Below are positions 24,249 through 36,900 of a stretch of 64,000 nt of DNA, piece by piece. The notes beneath the pieces were generated by a model. That model did no database searches and was not told the origin of the DNA. It worked only from the letters and a program-made list of their open reading frames with translations. Position 1 is the stretch's first letter. Every line of letters begins with the position of its first letter. The stretch comes from Onchocerca lupi. Lineage: Eukaryota > Nematoda > Chromadorea > Rhabditida > Onchocercidae. The position numbers and the translations under genes were made by a program. The DNA lies in contig JAOVVO010000371.1 of the NCBI GenBank assembly GCA_028564675.1, positions 1 through 64,000 of the forward strand, in the 5' to 3' direction.

Positions 24249-26128
24249 CAAAAACTTACCTTTGCTGACCTTCGATATTCATCGCATTCATAGCAATTGC
24301 TTGCTAGTTTTTATTCTAGTTTTTTGAATCCAATGGTATAAAGCAATGTCGTAACATTTCAAACAAACAACAATTCAGAAATTCTTCATCTTTTATTAAT
24401 TTCAAATTTCCACTTTAATCCCAAATTCTTACTGATTGGAATATCTTTAAAACATTGGTTTTGTAGAATGCTTAAACGAAATAGCATATTTTCTTCTACC
24501 ACACACAATATTTCTCCCTTTATTGTATATCTTTTCCATCTATCCATCCGTAAGTGTTGCTATTTGAAAAAGTATTTGTTCGATGAAAATGTAAATTAAA
24601 TTGAAGTCTCCACCGATACATAACAGTAGTATAATATAATTTTGAATGAAACTTTTGAATAACAGTTGAATAATGGTGGACGGAGGATGTTTTCAGAGTG
24701 ATTCTTACGACCTACGTAGTTCATTGTCCCCTTCCCTTCTCCCCGCGATACTACAACAACATTTACCGATTGATTTGTCGCTAGTGTGTAATTGGTGATG
24801 ATGGCAATGTCCGATGATCACCATCAATAATTCTTACTGTTTCTTAATCTCTATACTAATATTGATTTTACTGAAAGATTCTTAAACGATTTTCCAATAA
24901 TAATAGTATTTTGAAATTTTTTAATTTTTTGACATTCAATAGAGAGCAATCAGTTGATAGTGTGCGATGCAATTAGTTGATTAAAACTGAAGTAATAGGA
25001 TTGAATTATTAGTTGACCAATAGTTGGTGGCACCTACTAATACAGCAAGAATGACGTATTTATCCTTGTTAAATTTCTCATCAGATCCTGTTTCTAATGC
25101 TTGTTTTATTCGTGTTACTGTTGTTGTTTGAAAATTCTCTACTGATAAACCTTCTTCTCCATTTTTCTATAAAATTTAACTATTTTTCTCATAAATTTCC
25201 TTTCATATAATATTAGGCAATCTATTAAAATTGAAAAAGCATAGCTGACAAGATATTTTTTGATAGATAAACCTAACAAATGAGAAATGAAAACAAGACA
25301 GATATGAAACAAACTTTTGCTTGGATTTTCCGTGCTCGCTATTGCAAGATAAAAATCTGATAATTTAATCCGATGTGTGAGATATGTCGAATGATTTTTC
25401 TTTTTTTTTTTTGGATAGTGTTGATGGAATGCCCATTTCTGGTTATATTCATTTCAAGTTTTTTTTTTCCTCTTTCATTGATCCAATTCATTATCAAAAT
25501 TCCAATACATCTGGAAACTTTTTTCTCGAAGGTTCATTTTCCTCTCAATTTTTGAGACGATCAATTAGCAATACGCTAATTATAGGATTTTGTTAATAAT
25601 TTCCCGGAATTTATGCAGATAGCAAGAAAATTAATTGTTATTGGAGTATTTGATGGTCGATTACTAATGATAACCATTTTGTTTCAATATCTTAAACACT
25701 TTTCGTACTTCTTTTTCCAATTCTTTCGTTTAAAAACTTTCTTATTAAACTCTTGCTATCAATGCCTAAGATATTTTTGGTTAGGATCGGAAAAAGTTCC
25801 AAATTTCAAAACCGTTTATCAGCATATCATCCAGAATGTTAATGATGATTTTTTCAATCAAATAAAAAAAGCAGTAAAAATGAAAAATTAAGAGGACGCT
25901 AGAAGTTAATCAGTTGATCAGCATTGCTATTATTGTTATTATTATCCCGAGAGGTTATATGCATTATCAGCAACTTATCGAAAGAGAGATTTAAGCTTTT
26001 AACAAGAATTTGAAATTGATAAGATATTTTTAAGTAATTAGTTCTATCACCAGGGTCTAGTATTATCATTCGATACTATTTCTTCTATGAGCACAATCTT
26101 CTCATATCATATATTGTAGACTTTGCAG
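21784..26128. other. intergenic region with purine/pyrimidine microsatellites
   Basis: No gene supported over 4.3 kb. It contains a (GA)n tract at 24049-24073 and a (CT)n tract at 24221-24248 in inverted arrangement, and a perfect TGACGTCA (CRE-type) palindrome at 22453-22460. Open frames of 60-92 codons at 22.1-22.4, 23.65-23.87 and 25.37-25.89 kb are low-complexity (Phe/Leu/Ser-rich) or open on both strands, with no family signature. Confidence 0.55.
24049..24248. repeat. inverted GA / CT microsatellite pair
   Basis: (GA)n at 24049-24073 and (CT)n at 24221-24248 are mutually complementary and separated by about 147 bases, so one strand could fold into a long stem. Confidence 0.85.
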
Positions 26129-28151
26129 ATGTTGAGGTGTTTCCTCACGCATTTCATATTCACAATGCTGTATGTTAAAACAATGGCCCAGTCAGCATTA
26201 TCACGGGCTTGGGAAGAAACTTTCCCTGGGCATGTACCGTTCTGGGAGAAGTACACTACGGGACCACATGGTGTTGTCATTCGCGGATGGCAGTTCAGCC
26301 GATGTGCAAGCGAACAGGTTAGCTATTTTTGCAATTATTTACATGTTATTTCATTCACTTTTTAATTAATAAATAGGATAAAATTAGTTTCATGAGGAAA
26401 ATATAGAGTAAAATAGGCATTAGTTATATTATCAACATCAAATTCATCATACTGAATGTCAAGACAGTTCTGATATGCTAGTTTATCTTTCCCAAATTGA
26501 ATTCTGAATTTTGGAGTGATTGAAATAAATTTCAAAAATTTTGCTCAGAGATTGAAGTCGATCAGTGCATTAGTTTTGAGCATTTACTCTACACGATGGT
26601 GTTATAAGAAATTCATTGGATCAAATTGTTGATGAAATAATTATTATTGTTATCTCTCGGCATTGCTTTGTCTTAAAACTTGCTTGAGAGAATAGATAGT
26701 TGTAAATGAACAATGCAGGATTCTGATGAACCATAAACTTGCAGTGGACAAACTATGTAGTGAATATTTCAAATATCGTCATATGGCCAGATTATCCACG
26801 TTTTCCGGGGCCCATATTTTTCAATGTTACAATGGATGTAAGCGAGGAATTGCCGCAAGACAAGGTGGAGATGGATGTCGAGGTATTGCTCGTTATGTTT
26901 GGCGACAAAATCTCTGATTATTACTCTATTTTACTGGTTACTCGCAATATGTTCAAATTCTCTCAAATATTGATGAAAAATATGAATTAATGTACTTTCT
27001 TAAAAAACTATTGAGGTAAGGCATGCAATAACGAATAGACAAGGATCAAAGGGTTGGCAAGTGATTCCATGCCAAGGTTGGAACATTCTCGATGGTTGCG
27101 ATGGAGTCGGTTCATGGTATGTTTATCGATCAGACTAATATGATTGATTCTGATTCGATCAAATTGATAGAATAGAAATTGATGATGGGATTTGATTAAT
27201 TGAACTTGAACACACATTTATTTCGTTATCATGCTGCATACACAATGTCCTACATTCAGATGCTTAACCTATATGAAAATGATTAATGAAATCGTAATTT
27301 TGCAGTCGTTATTGTGATATGTTAGAAAAATGCCATGAAACAGTGAGAGCAGCAGATAAATATGTGACCGATCGGAAAGCTCATGAATTCATCAGGGAGA
27401 ACAAGCTATGCCCTCCGCCGAAAGGACATTGGACGATGACATTCAGCAAAGTTTTCACAGCTCAAGATTTACCCAAAAGTTTCTTCGGCCCATTGCAATC
27501 GGTGCTAGTTTGAAATATCCAAAATTTGTGAGAAATATCTTCGAATTGACAAATGTCAAGATCCTATAGTGCAAATGTATACTAATATAGAAAAATTCAA
27601 TTATTCTTTAATTTAACATTTCCTATAATTATTCCATGCTCAAATTAGATTTAATCATTGCAACTAATAATTCTGTGATGATCATTAATTTAAAAAGAAA
27701 AAATGCTTTTTAGAATGAATACTGGTTAACTTTTACATTTTCGGATGGCAAAGATAGGAAGCTTGCATGCGCACGTCTATGGATTGATATGTGCAAGTAT
27801 CACTTACAAGTAAACAACAATTCTCGCTGCACTTCAATAATCATAATCATTGATAACAAATTTCAGCGAATCTTATTCATAATAGCTATTGTATATAAAA
27901 TGAGACATATAAATTATAATCGAAAGGCGGCTATGTTCGTCAAAAATAAGTGCCAATTTGATACGTTAATTTTGTCATATATTCTTATTACAATTTCTAG
28001 ATTACAAAAAAAGAAAAAAAAAAAAAAAAGACAATTTTTTTTTAAGGATAAGCAGCAGAAATGCTTAAGAGATCCGAATGCGTTCAAGAATTTTATTAAC
28101 GAGATCAGCAGTCAAGTAGCGCAGATCAGACAACGGAATAATGCATCCTGA
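26129..28151 (+). CDS. GM2-activator-like secreted lipid-binding protein
   Basis: Exons 26129-26317, 26745-26882, 27016-27116, 27306-27507, 28047-28151; 735 nt, 244 residues. GM2 activator-type proteins hold a lipid in a beta-cup, in lysosomes or secreted. The N-terminus (MLRCFLTHFIFTMLYV) is signal-peptide-like. Family marks: FSRC opening the domain, an FFNVTMDV strand, GWQVIPC, GSCRYCDML like the mammalian 'GSC...FCDVL', and CPPPKGHWTM like 'CPFKEGTYSL'. NVT is a possible glycosylation site. Exon 4 can be read through to a TGA at 27511-27513 (211 residues), but that leaves seven mature cysteines. The GTTTGA donor overlapping that stop joins in phase to 28047, adding QQKCLRD and the eighth cysteine, which in mammalian GM2A pairs with the first. 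AATAAA lies just after 28151. The start follows a TTTGCAG acceptor directly. ML-domain proteins are the nearest alternative. Confidence 0.85.
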
Positions 28152-31100
28152 AAATCATACGGGGAATAAAAAAAGAAATGTTTTTTTAAGGCCAACTAAC
28201 AACTGTATCACGTTATTGGCGCAAATGTGCAATTCATCCGAAATGCGTTCAGTGGGTGTTGTACTAATCTTTGCCAATAAATTTCATCAACATCATGGAT
28301 TCCCAACTGTATATCTATCAAATGTTAATAAAAAACTTGATGAAAAAATTGCAAATTTCGATAATACCATATTATATTATATTACATAGTAAAGTGCCGG
28401 AAATATCGATCAGTTGATCGGTCGAAATCTATCATATTTGGCAAATAAGGAATTTTTATAATGATAAATGTGAATTACCAGCAGTGATATTGTAGAGCTT
28501 GCAATGCCATGGTTTATTAATAAAAAGATAGTAAATTAAGTTTTTAAAAGTTTTGAAGGATGAACTACCTATCCATCCATTCAATTTGAATGGAGATTTT
28601 AGTTCAAATTCTTTACTAACTATTTTATTAGTACAACAGTTAAACAACCGCATATTTCCAATAATTGCAATTAGGCTTATTGTTTAGTGTTTTTATAATC
28701 AAAACAGGAATTCTTGATAAATAAAAGTTTTTTGATACTGAAAAATAAATTTGTTTCATATACTCTTCGAAAGATTTGATGAATTCTTGAGGATTCTCTG
28801 ATTGCTGAAGTATGCAAAGAGCTGTCCAGATGATTGAGAAATGGTAATCAACAGATAAAGTGATAAAAGATAAGATGAATATAAACAATGAAGCAAGATT
28901 TCATAGTCCAATTATTTGAGACATTTGTCATTCGAAACGTTGCAGTTGAAAATTGAAATCGTTTTGTTGAATGATACTCGCTGTAGGTAGGCATTACAGT
29001 TTTCATACTTGAATTGGATTAGCCAAATTCAGAAGGCTATAGTAATCGATGGCCAACTTTTGATGCAAGTTCAGCTTTGGAAGTACTTCAGAGCATTTTC
29101 GCTTTCAACAATCATCACAATGTTAACACCATTATCATTTCATCTATTTTAATCGCATGATAGAATTCGACGTCAAATAATTCATTTGGCGTTACGAGGA
29201 ATAAGGACGATACTTTTAGGCGATAATTTTGATTATTGATCAATCAATGAGGCATTCTTACCAAGCTTTTCTAGCATTGAAAATTGCTGAAATAGCTGAC
29301 AACTTCTCATATTTAATAATTATTGCTCCTAACTGTTGTAGGCAAAGGTTACTGATATTATTATCATCGATTGTTTGCTCAACTTTTCAACTATTGCCAA
29401 ATTCGAATTTCTACTGCAAAAAGAATTAGTGATGGCTTTTAGGATTGAATCAATCTTCAACCACAGATTCATATTATTTAGAGATGTGATTGCGCATTTA
29501 TTTCATTTGTTCATTGTTTTCTCATCATTTTTGCAAAGCAATGCATTCGACTTTGAATGATATATTTCATTTCTAATTATTTTAATTTCATCACTGTTGT
29601 GTGTATGCATTCTTTTGGCGCAAAAGTAATTGCATCTTTTGATAGGAATAAATTTCTTGATAAATATGGCTATCACTTCTTCATTTCTCTATATTTTTTT
29701 GCCAACAGAGATCACAATCATCGATGCTAATTTCTCGATAACTGTTAGAGGATGAATTCCAATAATATACTGTCAACTTCCTTTTACTGATCACCCATCT
29801 TTCACCTTTAAAACTGTCTCCTTCGCAAAAATTTCTTGAATTGCCGCAGAATTTACGTTTGTTTATTAGTTTTGGGTTAAATGCATTGTGATACTGTGTG
29901 CTGTCTTCATTGTCTCAATGACTGTCAGAAAAAATCAACGTTTAGCAAATATATTCAAATAATCAAAATAATAGAAATTTACATTATTCCTCGGTAAAAT
30001 AAATTACTTCTCTATCTCATTGACACATTGTGATCTTTATTCCCTCATCATCCAATCTGCTAAAAGAGCTCACGTGGATTGTTTAAAGGACTGTAAAACA
30101 TGTCGATTGTCTGGATTGCTTTAAGGGAACTGTGCATTGTTCAAAAGGTTGTAAAATGTAAAATAGTTTTCTTGTTCACATAGCTATCTTTGTTTATGAT
30201 TAAACAAGCTTGTCTTCAATAGTAAAAAATCGAAGACTCATTCAAATGTCAATCTTCCGGTCTTATAATCACTTCCATATCTGATGTCTCCACTATGAAA
30301 CGGAATGTTAGCGGCCATAAAGGATACTCTGGACTTTCGAATTAAGAATTGCAATCGTTTAACTCGGTTTGACTCTTCAAACCTTCATCCTTTAATTCTT
30401 TCATTAATATCTATTTAATCTTTCATCAAACTTCATCAGTTCTCAAATCCCGAATAAACCTCAGAATAACTTCCCCTACTGTCTATAAGACAAATATTCG
30501 AGCTATCAACTGTACTTTCCATATTCATCTATAAATTGTACTGTAACTTAGTTGCTGAAATAAACTACGTCATTAAAGAGTTTTTTTCACTAAACAAATT
30601 TGTCTACCCAAGCAAACAATCTCCAATTTCTTCAAAGAAAAAACTTTCACGACAGTGATCAAAGTTGAAATCATTAAATAAAACCGTTCAAATTTGCTTC
30701 TTGTCTGACATCATTTCTTCATTTAAGATAAACTATAATCAATAAATCATTTGAAATGATAATATGACCACATTTATTTAAAAATGTATTCTAATATGAG
30801 AAACTAGACAATTCGAAAAAGCAGTCTTGCAGTAATCTAATTTAATTCTTAAATACTAATCTGTATTTTTCTGTACATCGTGTTAAGTAATCATTCACCG
30901 AAATCCAGTACCGATGACCAATAATTACGGTTGTAACAGTCCAATTTTAAATCAATACATTACTGATCAATTTATAGTTCAAAAAAAAAAAGTTTTTAAT
31001 CAATTAAAAAAGCAAGAATTCATTGATTATTCATTATTTATCCAGTCTAAAATGAATGTAAGATAAATGCAAAGAAACACTTATTAAATAAGTGTTTAAC

Positions 31101-31532
31101 AAAATACATAAAACAATAAATAGGCATTAAAATGATATACAGCACAGCTACATATAATGATGTACTAAAATATGAAACAACGAAGTTCAGTAGTGCAAAA
31201 ATATTATTTTTCCACCAATTTAATACATGCATACAACAATGGGAAAATCACAGAAATAATAGTAAATAGAAATGTAGTACATATCCGAAATTGATGCACT
31301 ACCATTCTAAATAAAGCAGCTGATTTGTAAAATATGAAAAAATGAAGCAACAAAATAATTCCATAATCACATCACTGCATATGGTGTACGATCAATTCAC
31401 ACCTCAAACTTGCCTTAATTCTGCATGAAGTAAACGCGAACCTAATGGCCTGGACAAGTTTTCTCCGAGAAAAAAGAAGATGAAGAAAACAAATCAGACG
31501 AAAAAAAGAGCGAAGGGAATGTAGATTCTATG
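28152..31532. other. intergenic region, GM2A-like to MTHFR 3' ends
   Basis: AT-rich, between convergent genes. At 28180-28290 another T7-AAG acceptor-like site is followed by sequence similar to the last GM2A-like exon (ATCCGAAATGCGTTCA against ATCCGAATGCGTTCA), which may be a decayed exon copy. Nothing else resembles a gene; the 60-83-codon open frames at 28.4-29.6 and 31.0-31.2 kb are low-complexity. Confidence 0.5.
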
Positions 31533-34500
31533 TTACAATATTTCACCAAAGTTCTTGTTAACAAGTTGCGCTAAACAATCGAAGATAACAGTTGACTTCG
31601 GATAGTCATTGTCTACTAGAGTCACTAGACAGTACTCGTTATAAATTTTTTCTAGCAAACAACGACTTGATGTCCCTTCGGCGTATATGGATGACCTAAA
31701 TTAATAAGGCAATTCATACCAATAAAAATATAAATTTAAAGAAACAAAGACAGCTATTCTTAAAATAAGAGAAAGAATAAAGATACCAATTTAACCAAGC
31801 GTCAAAGGCCTCATCCTTCCAAACACGAAATGAAAGTGGATCAACCACCGTTGGCTGTGCAATTTCAGAACCTGGAAATACGCCCCAAGTAACAGCAATC
31901 GGCATAGTAGTTTCCGTATTTGTCCAATCAATTGTAGCCTGCAAAAATTTACGATAATGTCTCAACTTTTCAGAAGCATCTCTTTATTATGCTAAGAAAA
32001 ACTTACATCATGATTGATAATATGACAGTTAAGACGAGAATAAGATGGCAAAAGATTCCAAAGAATTTCCGCATTTGCGTGTGATGTGAAGAATTCGAGA
32101 TAAGCCTAAAAATATAAATCAGAAATTCAAAGGAAAACAAAAATACTAAAAATCAGAAGAATTAATAGAATAACAAACAAAAGAAAAATGGCTCAATTTC
32201 AGCCACTTCAATAACTTATTCACTTAAAGAAATATTACCAGATAAATGATAATGAGTATAAGTTTGCAAAAATAAACAAGCAAGCAACCTTCTGATAACA
32301 ATAGCCACCTGGCTTCCCCCAGCCAACAAACGGGTCCGTACTGGGGGCTCCATTAACAGATGGCTGGCTATTGATTGTTAAAAATCCATTTGAATTGCAC
32401 CACAATAACTGATCTTTTATAAGTGATGTTTCAGCACGTATACCATCATATTGTTCATTCCAAGGCAGCTGATTTACCTGGAAGTAAGTAACTATACCGA
32501 AATTTTTTATTGAAATTTGAAATTTGCTACAATCTGCTATTTTTGTAAGGAGTAAAAAATAAAAAAATTCTTTCAGAACTTCTTTTTCTTTCACATAAAA
32601 CTGAACAAAAATAACAAAACAACAACAGCAGTAATAATGAAAAAGCTTTAGCTTACTTTTACACCATTTTCATTAATATTTTGTGCAATAAAATTGATAA
32701 ATACTTTTTGTACATCAGCAAGCGTTTCTAAACGTTCACCATACATGCGAAGTTGTTCAAATTTGGTTGGCTGTCCTTTCAAATAAAATAAATAGTAATC
32801 TTTGAGATCATTGAACGCTGGCGAACTGCTATTACCCCAACGACCATTCGGAAATTCATCCCACTCCTGCCAAAATGTCCACTAATCGTAAATGAGTGTA
32901 AGCGTATATTTATGAAAGACATAAATTTAAATGAATTATGTACAAGTGAATCTAAATGAATTACATGCAAGCGAAACCAATTATTTTGAAAATATGGTAA
33001 AATGTCACGGGAAATTTGAATGTATGGGACTTCTGTTGATTACATAACACAAATAGCATTAAAGAACTTACACGAGTTCTGAAAACATAAGATTTAGGTC
33101 GTAATGACCAAAAAATAGGTCGCACATCTTCCTTGCAACGAACAGGATGATTTTCACCAAACGAACGCCAAGGTAGGGCACGCACAGGTGAACGTGACCA
33201 AAGCCCCAACTGTTGCAAAATTTCCCTTGAAAAGTTACTGTTAGCATACAACAAATAAACCATCCAACTCCATATTATCATATATAGAAATACAGAATGG
33301 AACAAGGATGAAGAATAGAATGAAAAGAATTTGAAGCTGATAAAAACGGAAAGTGGATATCATAAATTTTGTGATTCCAAAGAATAAAGAAGAGAAGAAT
33401 AAGGCAGGAAAACGCATAAAAAAGCCACTTCCATTACTACATTTCGTTGAATAAATGGCAAATATAAAGATAAGATTAATTCTTGTCCTACTGAATGATG
33501 GTTAAGATCCCGAAATACAAAATAAATTGCCTTGAAGAAGCTTCTCGATTTAATGTAAAGAGATGTATTGATGTTGCGCTACCATTTGTGAAAAGCGTTT
33601 GACACAAATCAACAGCATACCGGATGCCAAAATTACGTACGGCATCGTCGTCATTTTTGATCGGCTCCAAATTAGCAAGGATAGAATCAGGTATAATTAG
33701 TTGTGATAATTCTGCGATACGACGAATACTTTCATAACTCTGTAAATGTAAAATTAAAATCCTCTATTTGTTTGTTCTTTTCTTGAGCATCTTTATTAAG
33801 ACTAAAAAGCAATTTAATATGCAAAATTTCCATGAACAAAAACAAGAAATAGAACAATCGTGAAAACCTGGATTGGCAAGATTCCAGGAATAATTGGTAC
33901 AGTAATACCGATTTCGCGACAATCACGCAAAAATTTTTCGAAGACTTGTCCATCGAAAATTATCTGAGAAATAATAAAATCCGCGCCTGCATCTACTTTT
34001 GCTTTCAAATATAAAAGATCAGCTCGATAACTTGGGGCTTCAGGATGTCCTGCTGGATAACCTGAAATTTTCCCTTTGTCAAAAAAATAAAAGTAATGGT
34101 ATAATACTATAAAATTCAATACCATAATGCCTTTCATCATTTTCTGCTGTAATCTTTATTCAAAGATTCCATACATTTCCATAGTAGATCCCTCTACTGT
34201 AATAAAACTATCTGATTATCCTTCTGTGTTAATTTTTCTCATTACTAAAACATTGCAGTCGAAGAAATTATATATCGAAATATACCGGAGCATGCAATCG
34301 TAAAATAATCTTTGTATTCCTCTTTTATCCATCGTATGAGATCTAAAGCTCGATATTTATACAATACTGGATTTTCATCCTGCAATTTCATGACAGTTTC
34401 ACAATGTGCTTAATAGAATTCAGTGCTTAATAGAATTCAAATAGTGCTTAATAGAATTCAAATAGAAATTTCTAATTCGTTTGCAAAATTGCCGACAAAT

Positions 34501-36900
34501 TTTTAGAATACTTCATTAATTTTATGATAATAAGTAAAAAGTATAAACCTTATGGTGTTAAATATTAAAAAGTAAAGACCGCAGACCTTTTATCTAGAAA
34601 GTATATATAAATTTAGTTGCAAATGATTATTATCGTATAGTTTAAAGAATGGCAAAATAATATGTACTAATTATGGCATGATATATACTTTTTTCTGTCC
34701 ATGGCATAAGGTAGGGAATACTAAAAAACGAAATCTTTAAGCATGAAGTATGAACAAATATGAATAATACAAATGTGGTTTATGGTCTAGATAAATAGAA
34801 ATATAATAAATGTATGCAAAGAAAAAATGAAAACGGTCAGAGATTTCTTTAAAATACATCATTTACTATGCATTTTCCCGTACCTTGACTTTTCTTTTCA
34901 GTTAAGTCAAAATATTGCGCGTCAGTCAAAAAAAGTAAAAATACATCCAAGTAAATCAAAAATATTTTTATCAAGACTTACTTGCCGAGGAAGATCACCA
35001 CGAAGGGCTAAAATATTTTTTAGTCCCAATGCTTTACTCTGTTCTAGATGTCTTATTGATTGCTCTTTTGTGTATGGGCAACATGTGATATGCAATACTG
35101 TATCCAAACCACAATAATCTAAACATCCTGCCGCCACCGAGGTTGATGATGTTTCACTATGGATATTACCTGAAATTTACAGTATTTAGAAAATTAAAAT
35201 GGACAACAGTAAGACTACAGCAATTCGAAAATCAAAGTGGACCAAGATAACCATAAAAAATAGAGTAAGCAAGGTAATAAAACTTAAGAAAATGTACATT
35301 CTTTAGCGGACGAGGTATAATTTTGAAGTAAATCTTGAACAATATTGTTAGAAGATAAAATAAATGAATATTTTTCAACAATCTCAACTCTTTTAAACTT
35401 ACTTAGTCATCCTTGTGAAAGTTATCTTGTTATCCCAATAATACTTTATATATAAAAACAAATATTGCAGTGCTTAAAAACAATTTATCGAATTGATGAG
35501 CGTTATAACAAACCAGGATCAGATCCGAAATGCCATGCTATGTCAACAAACAAAGGATTTCCTTCACGAAAGCGGTCGAGACGTGCGAAAAAATTGGCAA
35601 CACTATTTGTTGTCTTCGGCGGGAAAAACTGAAAAATAAAATTACGTACAAGAACTTCAATTTTTTGATATATGGAGTGAACATGTCATTACTTCTGATT
35701 TATTATAATGGTTAATCGTCGTGAGAAAAGGATAGAGAGTATTGATATCTCAAAAAAAAAAAATATTAAGTTGAAAGCCTCAACATAAACAATAATGCTA
35801 AATTTAAAAAAGAAGCAAACTGCAGCCAAAACTATCAATCCATATGATTAGAAAATTCCAAATTCAATCTAATCTACTAGCAAAAAAAATTGAAAATAGA
35901 AGCAAATTTCAATTAAGGTGAAAAGCTAATTTCATCTATTAACAGAAATAATGGGTGCCCTTCATAAATTTTGTTCTGCTTAAAGATTAATAAGATGAAA
36001 TAAACTTGATAAGTAATTTTTTAAATATTTAAAAAAAAAAAGAAACTCTTTTAAATGATAGGTAAAATCAATTTCTTTGGTACAAAACTAATAAATATGC
36101 CTTCTTTCAAAGAGTAAAATCTGCACTTACTTCAAGTGAAAAGAATGGTGTGCCATCAGCTATTCGCTTCTTAATACGGTCACGCAGTGGCACGTAAGCT
36201 CCGTGAGTTACCCAGTCAGTTCTGGATTCACTCCATCGACTGCTAACCGGATTGAAAGAAATTGTTGTAGGTAAACAGTAAGCGAATATTCAGATAACTA
36301 TGATACATATGAATTATACAATTTAAACCATTATATTAATAAATAAATCCACAGAGGAAGAAGAAAAATAAACATAGAGATACGGAGAGAATTAGGGAAA
36401 ATAAAAAAGAAAGAAAAGGAGATTTAGAAGTTTCTGGTACTTGAAATGGTTGAAATAAACAAGAATTAAAGCGTTGATTAAGTCTCAACTGATCTTTCGT
36501 AAAAGTAGGATTGTATTGACATAATGCAGTGCTGGAGAAGTAACAATTTGGAAAGATAAATCATACATTATCAGTTCGAAGGTTGGGACAAAGTCAGAAA
36601 TTACTTCAGATCCAAAGATCCCATGCGATGTGTGTGCTTTTTGGTAAAATAATTATCCCATTTTAAAGTGATAATAATAATTATCACATATAATTACTAT
36701 CATTTTAAGCTTTATCAACATTTTCATCCAAAAAAAAAAAAAAAGAGAGAAAAAAAGACGATGACTTAATTTAATTACTGTGAAGAAATGGCAGCCTGAT
36801 TAGTGATCCCCGATGAACCGATAACACATCCATTATCATTCTTCGTCGTATTCGTTACAGCTTTATCATCAGCCATTACATGATCCATAGTGATATCCAT
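31533..36900 (-). CDS. MTHFR: methylenetetrahydrofolate reductase
   Basis: Exons in coding order: 36900-36779, 36242-36131, 35628-35514, 35169-34982, 34379-34286, 34061-33868, 33739-33531, 33225-33072, 32866-32657, 32477-32289, 32105-32007, 31938-31787, 31695-31533; 2001 nt, 666 residues (human about 656). It reduces 5,10-methylene-THF to 5-methyl-THF with NADPH and FAD, feeding methionine synthesis. The catalytic TIM barrel spans about residues 45-340 (SLEFFPPKT, LHITCC, LALRGD, GYPAGHPEAPSY, AGADFIISQ, PIIPGILPIQ, LEPIKNDDDAVRNFGI, TLNRE). A linker (HPVRCKEDVRPIFW) leads to the SAM-binding regulatory domain (EWDEFPNGRWGNSSSPAF, ETSLIKDQLL, GFLTINSQP, AYLEFFTS, VTWGVFPGSEI, LVDNDYP). A polar 40-residue N-terminus precedes it, as in animal MTHFR. 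The start lies about 20 bases after a CGTTTCAG acceptor. Exon 7 seems to use a GC donor; exon 2 has a NAGNAG acceptor. Confidence 0.96.
34406..34464. repeat. 17-21-bp tandem repeat, three copies, MTHFR intron 4
   Basis: GTGCTTAATAGAATTCA occurs at 34406-34422, 34423-34439 and 34444-34460; AATA follows the second and third copies. It lies in the MTHFR intron just beyond the start of exon 5 on the minus strand. Confidence 0.85.

Noticed and set aside
25373..25891. Frames of 60-92 codons
   Set aside because: Phe/Ile/Ser-rich translation of T-rich DNA; no motif or acceptor supporting a gene.
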